From NCBI RefSeq assembly GCF_000284035.1, contig NC_016887.1, positions 4,464,001 through 4,528,000 on the forward strand: 64,000 bases of DNA, given 5' to 3'. Made by a program: the position numbers and the translations under genes. The notes under the pieces are model-generated. The model ran no database searches. It had not been told where the DNA came from and saw nothing but the letters and a program-made list of their open reading frames with translations. Source of the stretch: Nocardia cyriacigeorgica GUH-2 (lineage in GTDB: Bacteria; Actinomycetota; Actinomycetes; Mycobacteriales; Mycobacteriaceae). This document shows, piece by piece, positions 8,699 through 20,400 of this stretch; position 1 is the first letter of the stretch, and every line of letters starts with the position of its first letter.

Positions 8699-9502
8699 AT
8701 GGCACAGAACGCAGCGCACCGGACCGGCGATCCCTGCTGGGTCGACGTCTACAGTTCCGACCCCGACCGCACGATCGCCTTCTACGGAGAACTGTTCGGC
8801 TGGACCGCCGAACGCGACGACGCCTTCGGTGGCTACATCACCTTCCGCAAGGACGGCAAGGCCGTCGGCGGCGGGATGGGCCGCATGCCCGACGATCCCG
8901 ACAGCCCGGACCAGTGGACGGTCTACCTGGCCGTCGACGACGCGGAGGCCACGGCGAAGGCGGCCACCGAGCACGGCGGGCAGATCGTCGTGCCGCCGAT
9001 GCAGGTGGGCGACCTGGGTTCGATGGCGATTCTCGGTGATCCCGCGGGCGCGGGTGTCGGGGTCTGGCAGACCGGCACCTTCGCCGGGTTCGAGGCCGTC
9101 GGGCTGGTCGAGGGCGGAATGTGGCGCGAGCACCACGGCACACCGTCCTGGTTCGAATTGACCACTCGCGACTTCGCGGGCGCGATTGCCTTCTACAGCG
9201 CGGTGTTCGGCTGGGACGACCTGTTCCCGATCTCCGAATCACCGGAGTTCCGCTACAGCACGCTGCACTCCACCGAACCGATGCGCGGTGGTGTCATGGA
9301 CGGGTCGAGTTTCCTGCCGGAAGGCTCGCCGGGCGGCTGGTCGGTGTACTTCGGCGCCGATGACGTGGACGCGACGATCGCGAAGGCGGTGCAACTGGGC
9401 GCCACGGTGACCGCACCCGCCGAGGACACCGCCTACGGCCGGCTGGCCACCATCGTCGACCCCAACGGCGCCCGCTTCAGCATCGGCGGCGACAAGGGCT
9501 GA
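8699..9502 (+). CDS. Two-domain VOC (glyoxalase/bleomycin-resistance) family protein
   Basis: 267 residues with two tandem vicinal-oxygen-chelate domains, about residues 10-125 and 140-262. Each opens with a W-D/E-x motif (CWVDVYSSDPDRTIAFY; SWFELTTRDFAGAIAFY) and closes with a GDPAG or VDPNGARF turn. It resembles mycobacterial CFP30B/Rv0577-type proteins, which have been linked to methylglyoxal handling and cell-surface roles. Metal-ligand positions cannot be assigned with certainty. ATG at 8699 is preceded by GAGGA at a good distance. It stands alone between ctaD and fecB, an insertion relative to the mycobacterial order as I recall it. Confidence 0.85.
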   Translation: MAQNAAHRTGDPCWVDVYSSDPDRTIAFYGELFGWTAERDDAFGGYITFRKDGKAVGGGMGRMPDDPDSPDQWTVYLAVDDAEATAKAATEHGGQIVVPPMQVGDLGSMAILGDPAGAGVGVWQTGTFAGFEAVGLVEGGMWREHHGTPSWFELTTRDFAGAIAFYSAVFGWDDLFPISESPEFRYSTLHSTEPMRGGVMDGSSFLPEGSPGGWSVYFGADDVDATIAKAVQLGATVTAPAEDTAYGRLATIVDPNGARFSIGGDKG

Positions 9503-9556
9503 GTACCGGCCGACCTCACCGGCGGATCGCGGGTGCGCGCCTGTACCCTCACCCGC

Positions 9557-10618
9557 ATGCCGGTGAGCGCGATGGGCCTTGCACGCACCCGAATCCGCAC
9601 GATCATGGGCGCCGTCGTCGTCGGCTGCGCCGCGCTGGCCGGCGCGGGTTGCGCGACGCCGGCCGATGATTCGGCCTCGATCATCCGCACCACGACCAAT
9701 ATCGCCGGTGCGGGCGTGGTGGGGCTGGAACGCGATACCGCGCACGCGTGCAGCCTGCCCACCGCGCCCGATCCGGCCGCCGGCGCCACCCGCACCATCA
9801 CCCACCCGTTCGGCGTCACCGAGGTGCCCGCCGATCCGCAGCGCATCGTGGTGCTCAGCACCGCCGCGCTGGACGCGGTGTGCGCGGTGGGCCTGTGGGA
9901 GCGGGTGGTCGGCGCGGCCACGGTCGAGGGGCCGAGCCCGCAGCCCGGCTATCTGGGCACCGGCATCGCCGAGATTCCCGGTGTCGGCACGGTGGCGCAC
10001 CCCGATCCGGCGTTGATCGCCGCGCTGAACCCCGATCTCATCATCGGTGACATGCCTACGCCGGGCGCCGATTTCGGTGCGCTGTCGGGGATCGCGCCGA
10101 CGGTGCTGGTGGGCGTGACGGGTGGCTGGCAGGACCAGTTCACCACCATCGCCGCGAGCCTGGGTCGTTCCGGGGCGGCCGAGACGGCGCTGGCGAACTT
10201 CCGCACCGAGGCCGCCGACGCCGGAAACGCGGTGGCCGCCAACCTGACTCAGGCCTCCATCGTCCGCTTCACCGCCGACGGCACCCGGGTGCTCGGCAAC
10301 GAGACCATGCCCGCGCAGGTGCTGGCCCTCACCGGCGCGCATCGCCCGACCGCCCAGCGCGGCGGCTCGTTCGACGTCGACGAATCCGATCTGCAGCCGG
10401 TGGAGGGCGATCTGATCTATGTCATGTTCGCCGGTCCGGAGGGCCGCGAGCACGGCGAAGCGGTGCTGCGCTCGGACGAGTGGAAGGCCCTCGGCGCGGC
10501 CACCGATCGGCGGGTGTTCGCCGTGGACGACGCCCTGTGGCACACCCAGGGCCTGACCGCTGCCCGCGCCGTGCTCACCGATCTGCGCAATACCCTCAAC
10601 GCCTACGTCACCGACTGA
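9557..10618 (+). CDS. fecB: Ferric-siderophore (FecB-type) ABC transporter substrate-binding lipoprotein
   Basis: 353 residues from ATG 9557; ATG 9572 and GTG 9533 are possible alternatives. The N-terminus has basic residues, a hydrophobic core and the lipobox LAGAGC (Cys about 32), so the mature protein is membrane-anchored outside the cell. The rest is a class III periplasmic-binding fold: TITHPFGVTEVPADPQRIVVLS-type opening, ALNPDLIIGDMP, and a C-terminal DRRVFAVDD strand. Position after ctaD on the opposite strand matches fecB (Rv3044). Iron-siderophore or haem-related binding is known for the family; the ligand here is not known. No permease is nearby. The NRPS immediately downstream makes a siderophore link tempting but unproven. 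Confidence 0.87.
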   Translation: MPVSAMGLARTRIRTIMGAVVVGCAALAGAGCATPADDSASIIRTTTNIAGAGVVGLERDTAHACSLPTAPDPAAGATRTITHPFGVTEVPADPQRIVVLSTAALDAVCAVGLWERVVGAATVEGPSPQPGYLGTGIAEIPGVGTVAHPDPALIAALNPDLIIGDMPTPGADFGALSGIAPTVLVGVTGGWQDQFTTIAASLGRSGAAETALANFRTEAADAGNAVAANLTQASIVRFTADGTRVLGNETMPAQVLALTGAHRPTAQRGGSFDVDESDLQPVEGDLIYVMFAGPEGREHGEAVLRSDEWKALGAATDRRVFAVDDALWHTQGLTAARAVLTDLRNTLNAYVTD

Positions 10619-10625
10619 CCCCTCC

Positions 10626-10666
10626 GGGTGCACCCTGGGTGGGTAAACCGCCACCCTGAGAGGGTG
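10626..10666. repeat. GGGTG/CACCC inverted repeats after fecB
   Basis: The 10-base palindrome GGGTGCACCC (10626-10635), a nearby GGGTGGGT, and a 6-bp hairpin CACCCT-GAG-AGGGTG (10652-10666). These could form a fecB terminator or an operator for the gene starting at 10768. The purpose is not resolved. Confidence 0.35.
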
Positions 10667-10767
10667 CGGGCCCGCGCCTTGGGGTGCTGCCGCGCGGGGC
10701 TCGCGGCGGCGAGAGTGGAAGACACCGAACATCGCCTTCCATTTCGCCACCGAGGGGACTTCGCACC

Positions 10768-11226
10768 ATGCACACTTCAGTCGAATCGCACACCGGCACC
10801 GTCACCGCGCTGCCGACGATCCGGCCCGCCGCGGTCGATCCGCAGGCGGTCGTGCTCTCCGCCGCGGATGTCTCCCTGTCCTATGCCGAGCTGGACAGCT
10901 GGTCGAATCGGCTGGCCCGGCTGCTGCTCGAGATCGGCGCCGGTCCGGGCATCCGGGTCGCGATCGCCGTGGACGAGCCGGTGGAGGCCGTGGTCGCCGA
11001 ACGCGCCGTGGTCAAGATCGGTGCCATCCCGATGACGATGCGGACCGGCGAATCCACCGCCTTCGGCACCGGCATCGGCGTCACTACCAAGGACGAGCGC
11101 GCCCATCTCGACGACCGGATCACCTGGCTGGTGCTCGACGACCGGTCGACCCTGCGCCGCTACCTGGCCGGCTCCGATGAGCCGCTGACCGAGGCCGATT
11201 TCGCGGTCACCGCGCGCTCGGCCTGA
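10768..11226 (+). CDS. Stand-alone N-terminal fragment of an NRPS adenylation domain
   Basis: 152 residues from ATG 10768 with GAGGGG at 10752-10757. Residues 20-150 align with the first third of the adenylation domains in the NRPS downstream: LSYAELDSWSNRLARLLLE against MSYGDLDAWSNRFARVLLR, the VKIGAIP strand against the AKTGAAF motif A2 region, and ITWLVLDDRSTLRR against IDWLLLDDLPTMRR. It stops just before the P-loop (motif A3). It has no ATP-binding motif, no A4-A10 motifs and no carrier domain, so it cannot adenylate a substrate. It is either a decayed duplicate or a retained small protein with a non-catalytic role. Reading frame, start and ribosome binding site are intact. It lies 206 bp before the NRPS in the same direction. 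Confidence 0.72.
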   Translation: MHTSVESHTGTVTALPTIRPAAVDPQAVVLSAADVSLSYAELDSWSNRLARLLLEIGAGPGIRVAIAVDEPVEAVVAERAVVKIGAIPMTMRTGESTAFGTGIGVTTKDERAHLDDRITWLVLDDRSTLRRYLAGSDEPLTEADFAVTARSA

Positions 11227-11432
11227 GCTGCGCTTTCCCGCTCGCCGCGCGGCGCGGCCGGAGCCGGAAATTTCCGGCCGCGCAGTGTGGCCGATCCGCC
11301 CACGGCGCACCCCGCACCGGTTCACACTGGACTTGCCGTGTTGTTGCTGCGCGGCGAGTACTACCTACCACCGGGATAGCTCGGGGGCGACTGCCTCGGT
11401 CGGCTACAGCGCGGTCGGAACGTAGGACTTCC

Positions 11433-14400
11433 ATGACACAGCTATCCTCCGCACCCACCGACTCCGCACCCGCACTTCCGGCGGGCGCGTTCCCGCTCTC
11501 GGCCGCGCAGCGCGGCATCTGGTTCGCCCAGCACGTCGCGGGCGATACCCCGATCTCGATCGCCCAGTACATCGAGCTGGCGGGGCCCATCGATCCGACG
11601 GCGCTCGCGGATGCCGCCCGCCGGGCCGGACGCGAATTCGGCACCGGCTACCTGCGGCTGATCGAGGTCGACGGACATCCGTTCCAACTCGTCGATCCCA
11701 CGTTGGACGACAGCATCCTGGAGTTGGACCTGCGCGGCGAGCCGGACCCGGAGGCCGCCGCCCACACCTGGATGCGCGCCGAATACGCCACGCCGCTCGA
11801 GCTCACCCGGGACCGGCTGGTGCGGATGGCGCTGCTACGGCTCGGCACCGACCGCTGGTTCTGGTACTCGCGGATCCATCACATCGTGCTCGACGGCATG
11901 GGCGCGCTGGCCATGGTGCAGCGCACCGCCGAGCTGTACAACGCCGCCGTCGAGGGCAGGCAGGCACCGCCGGGTAAGGCCGAGGATCTGCGCCGCATCG
12001 TCGACGCCGATCTGGCCTACCGCAGCTCGGACCGGTTCGCCGCCGACCGGGACTACTGGCGCGACCATCTGGCCGGGATGGCCGATCCGGTGAATCTGGC
12101 CAGCCGCACCGCCGAGGTGGAGGCGCATCCGGCGCGGGTGGCGGGTGCCCTGCCGGAGGAGGCGGCGGCTCTGCTGGACGAGGTGGCCGAGGCGGCGGGG
12201 TCGGGAATGGCGCCGACGGTGGTGGCCGCGTTCGCCGCCTACCTATCGGCGATGACCGGCGCCGGCGAAGTGGTGCTGAGCCTGCCGGTGTCCGCGCGGA
12301 TCACCGCCACGCTGCGGCGGTCCGGCGGGATGATCGCCAATGTGGTGCCGCTGCGGCTGCGGCTGTCGCCGGCCATGACGGTGGGTGCGGCGATTCTGGC
12401 CGCGCAGGGCGAGCTGACCGGTGCGTTGCGGCGGCAGCGGTACCGGCAGGAGGACATCGTCCGCGATCTCGGCTGGGCGATGGACGAGGCCGCCTCGTTC
12501 GGTCCGACGGTGAATCTGATGATGGCCGATACCCGGATCACCCTGGGTGCGGTCGTCGGCCGGCTGCACGTGCTGACCTCCGGGCTGATCGATGATCTGT
12601 TCGTCAACCTGTATCCGGGGGTCGGCGGGGAGAGCACCCACATCGACTTCCAGGCCAATGCCAACCTTTACAGCGACGCCGAACTAGCCGCCCATCACGA
12701 ACGATTCCTGCTGTTCCTGCACCGATTCCTGGCCGCGGGCATCGACGCGCCGCTGGCCACCATCGAGCCGCTGACCTACGCCGAACGCGGCGAACTGGTG
12801 CCCGCCCACGGCCCGGCCGGCGGCGGCCAGCACACCCTGCCCGAACTCCTCGCCGCGGTGCGCGACCCGGAGGCCGTCGCTCTGGTGGGCGGTGCGGCGC
12901 GGATGAGCTACCGGGAGGTCGACGAGTACACCAATCGGCTGGCGCGGGTACTGATCGCGGCCGGTGCGGGTCCCGAACGCGCGGTGGCGACAGCGATTCC
13001 GCGGTCGGTGGAGTCGGTGCTGGCGATGTTCGCGATCGCCAAGACCGGTGCGGCGTTCGTGCCGGTCGACCCGACGTATCCGGCCGACCGGATCGAGCAC
13101 ATGATCGATGACAGTGGGGTGGTCGCGGGGGTGACGGTGGCGGATGCGCGCACGGCGCTACCGGACCATGTGGGCTTGCTGGTCCTCGACGACTTCGCCA
13201 CCGCCGAGTCGGTGGCCGCGCAGGATCCGGCACCGATCACCGACGCCGACCGCCGCGCGCCCGTGCGTTTGGACCAGGTCGCCTACGTCATCTACACCTC
13301 CGGATCCACCGGGCTACCCAAAGGTGTGCTGGTCTCCCATCGCGGCCTCGCCGATCTAGCAGCGGGTTCCGGCGCGGGTTTCGGTGTGGACGCCGATGCC
13401 GTTGTCGCGCACGCTGTCTCGCCCAGTTTCGATATCTCCGTCGAGGAGATCCTCATCGCCTACACCGCCGGTGCGACGCTGGTGGTGGTGCCGCCCGCCG
13501 CGTTCGCCGGCGAAGAGCTGGCCGAGGTGCTGCGCACCTACGAGGTCACCCACCTGAACGTCACGCCGACGGTGGTGGGATCGCTGGATCCGGCGACGCT
13601 GCCTCGGCTGCGCACGGTAGTCGTCGGCGGTGACGCCTGCCCACCGGAGCTGGTGAGTGCATGGGCGGGGCGCGCGCTGATCAATGGGTACGGCCCCACC
13701 GAAACCACCGTCACCGCCACCCTCACCGCCCCGATGACGCCCGGCGCCCCGGTCACCATCGGCAGTCCGGCGCGGGCGGTCCGTGCGGTGGTGCTGGATG
13801 CGTGGCTGCGCCCGGTGGCGCCGGGCGCGGTCGGTGAGTTGTATCTGGCGGGGCCGGGTGTGGCGCGCGGCTATCACCGGCGGACCGGGCTGACGGCGAG
13901 CAGGTTCGTCGCCGACCCCTTCACCCCGGGTGAGCGGATGTATCGCACCGGCGATCTGGTGCGCTGGATCCCCGTGCACGGACGGCATGAGCTGGAATAC
14001 CAGGGCCGCAGCGATTTCCAGGTCAAGATCCGCGGCTTTCGCGTCGAACTCGGCGAGATCGACGACGCCTTGCAGCAGCAGCCCGGCGTGGATTTCGCGC
14101 TGACCCTCGGCGCCGAAACACCCTCCGGTTCAACAGCTCTGGTCTCGTACGTGGTCGCGACCGGCGAGAACGTACATCCGGAGGCCCTGCGGGCGGCGGT
14201 GGGCCGGACCCTGCCTGCCTACATGGTGCCCGCGGTGATCGTGATGCTCGACCAGGTGCCGCTCACCCCGTTGGGCAAGGTGGACCGCAAGGCGCTGCCC
14301 GCACCGGATTTCACTGCGAGAACCACCATCGGGCGGGCGCCGTCGACCCCGGCCGAGCACACGCTCGCCGCTCTGTTCGCCGAGGTCCTCGGCCTGGACG

Positions 14401-17400
14401 CGGTGGGCGTCGACGACAGCTTCTTCGCCCTCGGCGGTGACAGCATCGTCTCCATTCAGCTGGTGTCGCGGGCCAAGGCGGCGGGCCTGGGCTTCAGCGC
14501 GCGTGATGTGTTCGAGCGCAAGACGGTGGCCGCATTGGCCGCCGTGGCGACCGCGGTGGAGTCGGTGCGGGTGCGGGAGCTGCCCGGCGGTGGCGTCGGG
14601 CCGGTGGATCTCACGCCGATCGTGTGGGCGATGGTGGAGCAGGGCCACACCTGGGGCCGGTTCGCGCAAGCGGTGCTGATCGGGCTGCCGTCCGGGTTCG
14701 GCCGGGCAGAGCTGGGGGTCGCGCTGCGCGCCCTGTTCGATCGCCACGATGTGCTGCGGTCGACGTTCCGGCAGGTGGATGGCGAGTGGGAATGGGTTGT
14801 CGCCGAACGTGGTTCGGTCGAGGTCGACGCGCTGATCGATGTCGTGGCGGCCGGGCCCGACCCGGATGCGACCTGCGAACGCACCCTCCAGGAGGCCGCC
14901 GACCGGCTCGATCCCGCGACCGGCGCGATGGCGCGTTTCGTCATCGTCGAATGCGGCGACGCCGACCCGTTGTGCTGGCTGGTGCTGCATCACCTGGTCA
15001 CCGACGGCATCTCCTGGCGGATCCTGCTACCGGATCTGGCGATTGCCGCCGCCGGTGGCGAGCTCGCTCCCGTCGGCACCTCGTTCCGGCGCTGGGCGCG
15101 CGCCCAGATCGAGCAAGCACCCCGCCGTGTGTCCGAACTTCCGGTGTGGCAACGCATTCTGTCCACCGACGACCCCGCCCTCGGCGCCCGCCGGCTGGAC
15201 CCGACCATCGACGTGGTCGCGACCATGGGCCGTCACCGCACGACGATTCCGGCCGATATCGCCGATCCGGCGGTGACCACGGTGCCCGACCGTTTCCACT
15301 GCGGCGCCGACGACGTCCTGCTCACCGCGCTGACCATGGCCGTGTGCCGCTGGCGATCCCGCACCGGCACGCTGATCACCCTCGAAGGGCACGGGCGGGC
15401 CGAGGAGATCCTGCCGGGCGCCGACGTCGCCCGCACGGTCGGCTGGTTCACCAGCGTGTACCCGGTGGCGATCGACCTGGCCGGGATCGATCTCGACGAC
15501 GCGTTCGCCGGTGGCGACGCCGCGGGCACGGCGGTGAAGGCGACCAAAGAACAGCTGCGCGCCATCCCGGACAAGGGCGTCGGCTACGGCATGTTGCGCT
15601 ACCTCGACGCCGATTCCGCTGCGGCCCTGGCGGATACACCGCAACCGCAGCTCGGCTTCAACTACCTCGGCCGGGCCGGCACCGCCGACTCCGGCGCGTG
15701 GCTACCGCGCCGCTTCACCGCCACCCAGGACGAGCGCGCACCGCTGCCCGCCGTGATCGATATCAACGCCGTGCTCACCGACAGCGGGCTGGAGGTGACC
15801 TGGGATTACGCCGGCCGTCTGCTCGACGCCGACGACGTCGGCGAGCTCGCCGGCCTGTGGACGGCGGCGCTGCGCGCCTTGGTCGGGCATGCCGCCACCC
15901 CGGATGCCGGTGGACGCTCGCCGTCGGATTTCGACCTCGTCACCGTGACCCAAGCCCAGATCGACGACTGGGAACGGCAATACCCCGATCTGGTGGACGT
16001 GTGGCCACTGTCGCCGTTGCAGTACGGGCTGCTCTTCCACGCCCGCTACGACTCCGATACCGCCGACGGCTACACCGTGCAGTCGCTACTCACCCTCGCC
16101 GGCGTGGTCGATGCGGCCCGGCTGCGCGCCGCGGCGCAGGCGCTGGTGGACCGGCACGAGAACCTGCGGGTGGCGTTCACCGAAACCGCGGACGGGCCAC
16201 GTCAACTGGTGCTCGGGGCGGCCGAGGTCGGCTGGCAGGAGATCGATCTCGGCCACACCGCCGAGAGCGAACGCGACCGCGAGCTCCAGCGGCTGATCGC
16301 CCTCGACGCGAACACCCGATTCGATCTCACCCGCCCTCCCCTGCTGCGGTTCACCCTCATCCACACCGGCCCGGACACCTACCGGCTGCTGATGACCAAC
16401 CACCACCTGGTGCTCGACGGCTGGTCGACGCCGCTGCTGGTGCGCGAACTGCTCACCGTCTACGTCACCGCCGGTGACACCGGCGCCCTCGCGCCCGCCC
16501 GCTCCTACCGCGAATTCCTGGCCTGGCTCGCCGGACAGGACCAGGACGCGTCGATCCGGGCGTGGTCGGAGTACCTGGCCGGCGTCGACACCCCGACGCG
16601 AGCCGTGGCGTCGCTGGCCGATATCGAATCCCCGGAGACCGCGGAGCTGTCCGTCGAGCTCGACGCGGCGACCCTCGCCCGGCTGGAGTCGGCGGCACGC
16701 GACTGCGGCGCCACCGTGAACACCCTGGTGCAGACGGCATGGGCGATGCTGCTGGCCATGCTCACCGGTCGCACCGATGTGGTGTTCGGCGGCACGGTGT
16801 CCGGGCGCCCGCCCGAACTCGCCGGCGTCGAGGACATGGTGGGGTTGTTCATCAACACGCTGCCGGTGCGGGTGCGGTTCGAGCCGGGCGAGCCGGTGGC
16901 GCAGCTGCTCGCGCGGATGCAGGCCGATCAGGCGCGGTTGCTCGATCATCAGCATGTCGGACTGGCCGCCATCCACCAGGCCGTCGGGCTGCCGGAGCTG
17001 TTCGACACCCTCGCGGTGTTCGAGTCGTATCCGATCGACCGGGAGGCGCTGTCGCAGGCCCTCGACATCGCCGGCATGCGGGTGCTCGACGTGACGGGCA
17101 CCGACGCCACGCCATACCCGTTGAACCTGATGGTGATTCCACTGCGCGGGTTCGACGGGCGCGATTCGCTGCGGATCACCCTGAAATACCTCGCCGATCA
17201 CATCGGCGCGAACGAGGCCGGACCCCTGCTGGATCGATTCGTGCGGCTGCTCACCCAGCTCGCCGACGATCCGCACCGCCCGGTCGCCCGGCTGCATTAC
17301 TGCGACGACGCCGAACTGGCCGAACTCGCGCCGGTGCAGGGCCCGCCGTCGGCACCGCAGCGTCCGCTGCCCGATATCCTCGCCGACGGCGCCCGCATCG

Positions 17401-20400
17401 ACAGCGCCGCGATCGCGGTGGACGCCGGCGAGCTCACCATGAGCTACGGCGACCTCGATGCCTGGTCCAACCGGTTCGCCCGCGTGCTGTTGCGCCGCGG
17501 CGTCGGCCGCGAGGTGTTCGTGGTGCTGGCGCTGACCCGTTCGCTGGAATCGGTGGTCGCGGTGTGGGCGCTGGCCAAGACCGGTGCGGCGTTCGTGCCG
17601 CTGGACCCGAGTCATCCGGTGGAGCGCATCGAACACATGCTCACCGATTCGAAGGCCCCCATCGGGGTGACGGTGACCGAGATCGGCGAGGCCCTGCCCG
17701 GCACCATCGACTGGCTGCTGCTCGACGACCTGCCCACCATGCGCCGCGCCATGACCGTCTCGGCCGCCCCGATCACCGACGCCGAGCGCGGCGGCCCGAT
17801 CGACCTGGACCAGACGGCGTATCTGATCTACACCTCCGGCTCCACCGGCAAACCCAAGGCGGTCCTGGTGAGCCATCGCGGTATCGCGAATCTGGCTGCG
17901 GGCAAACGGGAATCGCTGGGTATCGACCCGGCGGCGGCGGTGTTGCAGGTGGCCTCGCCGAGCTTCGACGCGTCGGTGTCGGAGCTGGTGATGGCGCACA
18001 GCGCGGGCGCGCGGCTGGTGGTCTCGCCGCCGGAGGTCTACGGCGGCAGCGAACTCCAGCAGTTGCTGCGCGCCCGGGGCGTCACCCATGCGGTGATCAC
18101 GCCGTCGGCGCTGGCCACCATGGAACCCGACGGGCTGTCACAGCTGCGGCTGCTGGCCGTCGCCGGGGAGGCCGCGACCGCGGAGCTGATCGCGCGGTGG
18201 GCGCCGGGGCGGCGCATGGTGAACGTCTACGGTCCCACCGAATTCAGTGTGTGGGCCACCGGTCCCGCCGAGCTCGTCCCGGAGGCGCCGATCACCATCG
18301 GCGGGCCGATCCGCGGGGCGTCGGCGCTGGTGCTCGACACCTGGTTGCGGCCGGTGCCGGTCGGGGTCGCGGGCGAGTTGTACCTGGCCGGACCGGCCCT
18401 GGCCCGCGGCTATTTCAACCGGTCTGCCTTGACCGCTGGGCGTTTCGTCGCGAACCCGTCGGGTGCGCCCGGTGAGCGGATGTACCGGACCGGCGACATG
18501 GTGCGCTGGGTGCGCGACGGCGATTCCCGGCTCACATTGGAGTACTTGGGCCGCAGCGATTTCCAGGTGAAGATCCGCGGCCTGCGCATCGAACTCGGTG
18601 AGATCGACGCGGTGCTGTCGGCGGCCGAGGAGGTCGAATACGCGGTCACCATCGGCCGCGCCGGACCGGCCGGGACGACGGTGCTGGTGTCGTATGTGCT
18701 CCCCGCCCCGGGGGCGGTGCTCGATCCCGAGCAGTTGCGGGCCCGGGTCGCCGCCGAACTGCCCGGTTACATGGTGCCCGGTTATGTCGTTGTGCTGGAC
18801 GATATTCCGCTGACGCCGGTCGGCAAGCTGGATCGGGTCGCGCTGCCGGTGCCGGATTTCGCCGCGGCCCGGCGGCCCTATCTCGCCCCGCGCGGACCGG
18901 TGGAGCAGACCGTCGCCGCGGTGTTCGCCGAGGTGCTCGGCAGCGAACGGGTCGGCGCCGACGAGTCGTTCTTCGAACTCGGCGGCAATTCGCTCAGCGC
19001 GACCAGGGTGGTGGCGCGGGTGAATGCGGCGCTCGGCTCGACCGTCGCGCTGCGCGATCTGTTCGACGCGCCCACCGTCGCCCAGCTGTCGGCGCGGATC
19101 GTGCCCGCCACCGACGGTGCCCGCGGCCGGTTCGTGCTCGCGCCGCGGGTGCGACCGGACCGGGTGCCGCTCTCGCCTGCTCAGCAGCGCATGTGGGTGC
19201 TCAACCGGATGGACCCGGCATCGGCGGCCTACAACATCGCCGTCGCGCTGCGCCTGACCGGCGATCTCGACCGCACCGCCCTGCACCGCGCCCTCACCGA
19301 TGTGGTGGAGCGGCACGAAAGCCTGCGCACCATCTACCCCGCCGACGCCGAGGGACCGCGCCAGGTGGTGATCGGCGCCGAGGTCGCCACGCCGGATCTC
19401 GAGGTCACCGACACCGACGACGGCGCCGCACTGCGCGTGCGCATCACCGAACTCACCGGCGTCGGATTCGACATCACCGAGCAGCCCCCGCTGCGGCTGG
19501 GCCTGTTCCGGCTCACCGGCACCGCCGAACCGGTGCATGTGCTGGTCCTGGTGGTGCATCACATCAGCGCCGACGGATTCTCCATGACGCCGCTGGCCAC
19601 CGACCTGATGGCCGCCTATGCAAGGCATCGGTCCGTCCCGGTCGGCGGTGCGGCCGCGAGCGCGGGCGAATTCGAGCAAGCACCGCTGCCGGTGCAATAC
19701 GCCGATTTCGCGCTGTGGCAGCGCGAGCTGCTCGGCGACGAATCCGATCCGGAATCGATGGCGGCCCAGCAGATCCGGTACTGGACCGACACCCTCGCCG
19801 GCGCCCCCGATGTGCTCGATCTGCCCGCCGACCGACCACGTCCGGCGGTGCAGTCGATGCGCAGCGCGGATGTGGATCTCACCATCGACGCCGCACTGCA
19901 CCGGCGGCTCACCGAACTGGCCGCGGCGCAGGACGCCAGCCTGTTCATGGTGCTGCACGCGACGCTGGCGGCCGTGCTGGCCCGGCTCGGCAGCACCGAC
20001 GACGTGGTGATCGGTACCCCCGTGGCCGGTCGCGGCGACGAGGCACTGGACCAGCTGGTCGGCATGTTCGTCAATACCCTGGCCTTGCGCACACCGGTGG
20101 ATCTGCGGTCGGGCTTCGCCCGGTTCCTCGCCGCGGTGCGGGCGCGGGATCTGGATGCGTTCGCCGCCGCCGATGTGCCCTTCGAGCGGCTGGTGCAGGT
20201 GCTCGATCCGCCGCGCTCGACCGCGCACCACCCGATCTTCCAGGTGTCGCTGTCGTTGCAGAACTTCGTCGAACCGGTCCTCGAACTTCCCGGACTGCGG
20301 GTGCAAGTGCAGGACTTCCAGCGCGACAGCGCGCAATTCGATCTCATTCTCGATCTGCGCGAACGCTTCGGGCCGGACGGCCCCGGGGGCGTGCACGGGC

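Noticed and set aside
11227..11432. Promoter of the NRPS (TTGCCG ... TACTAC)
   Set aside because: The spacing of the candidate hexamers is 20 bp and they are poor. Left uncalled; transcription may also come from the fragment gene upstream.
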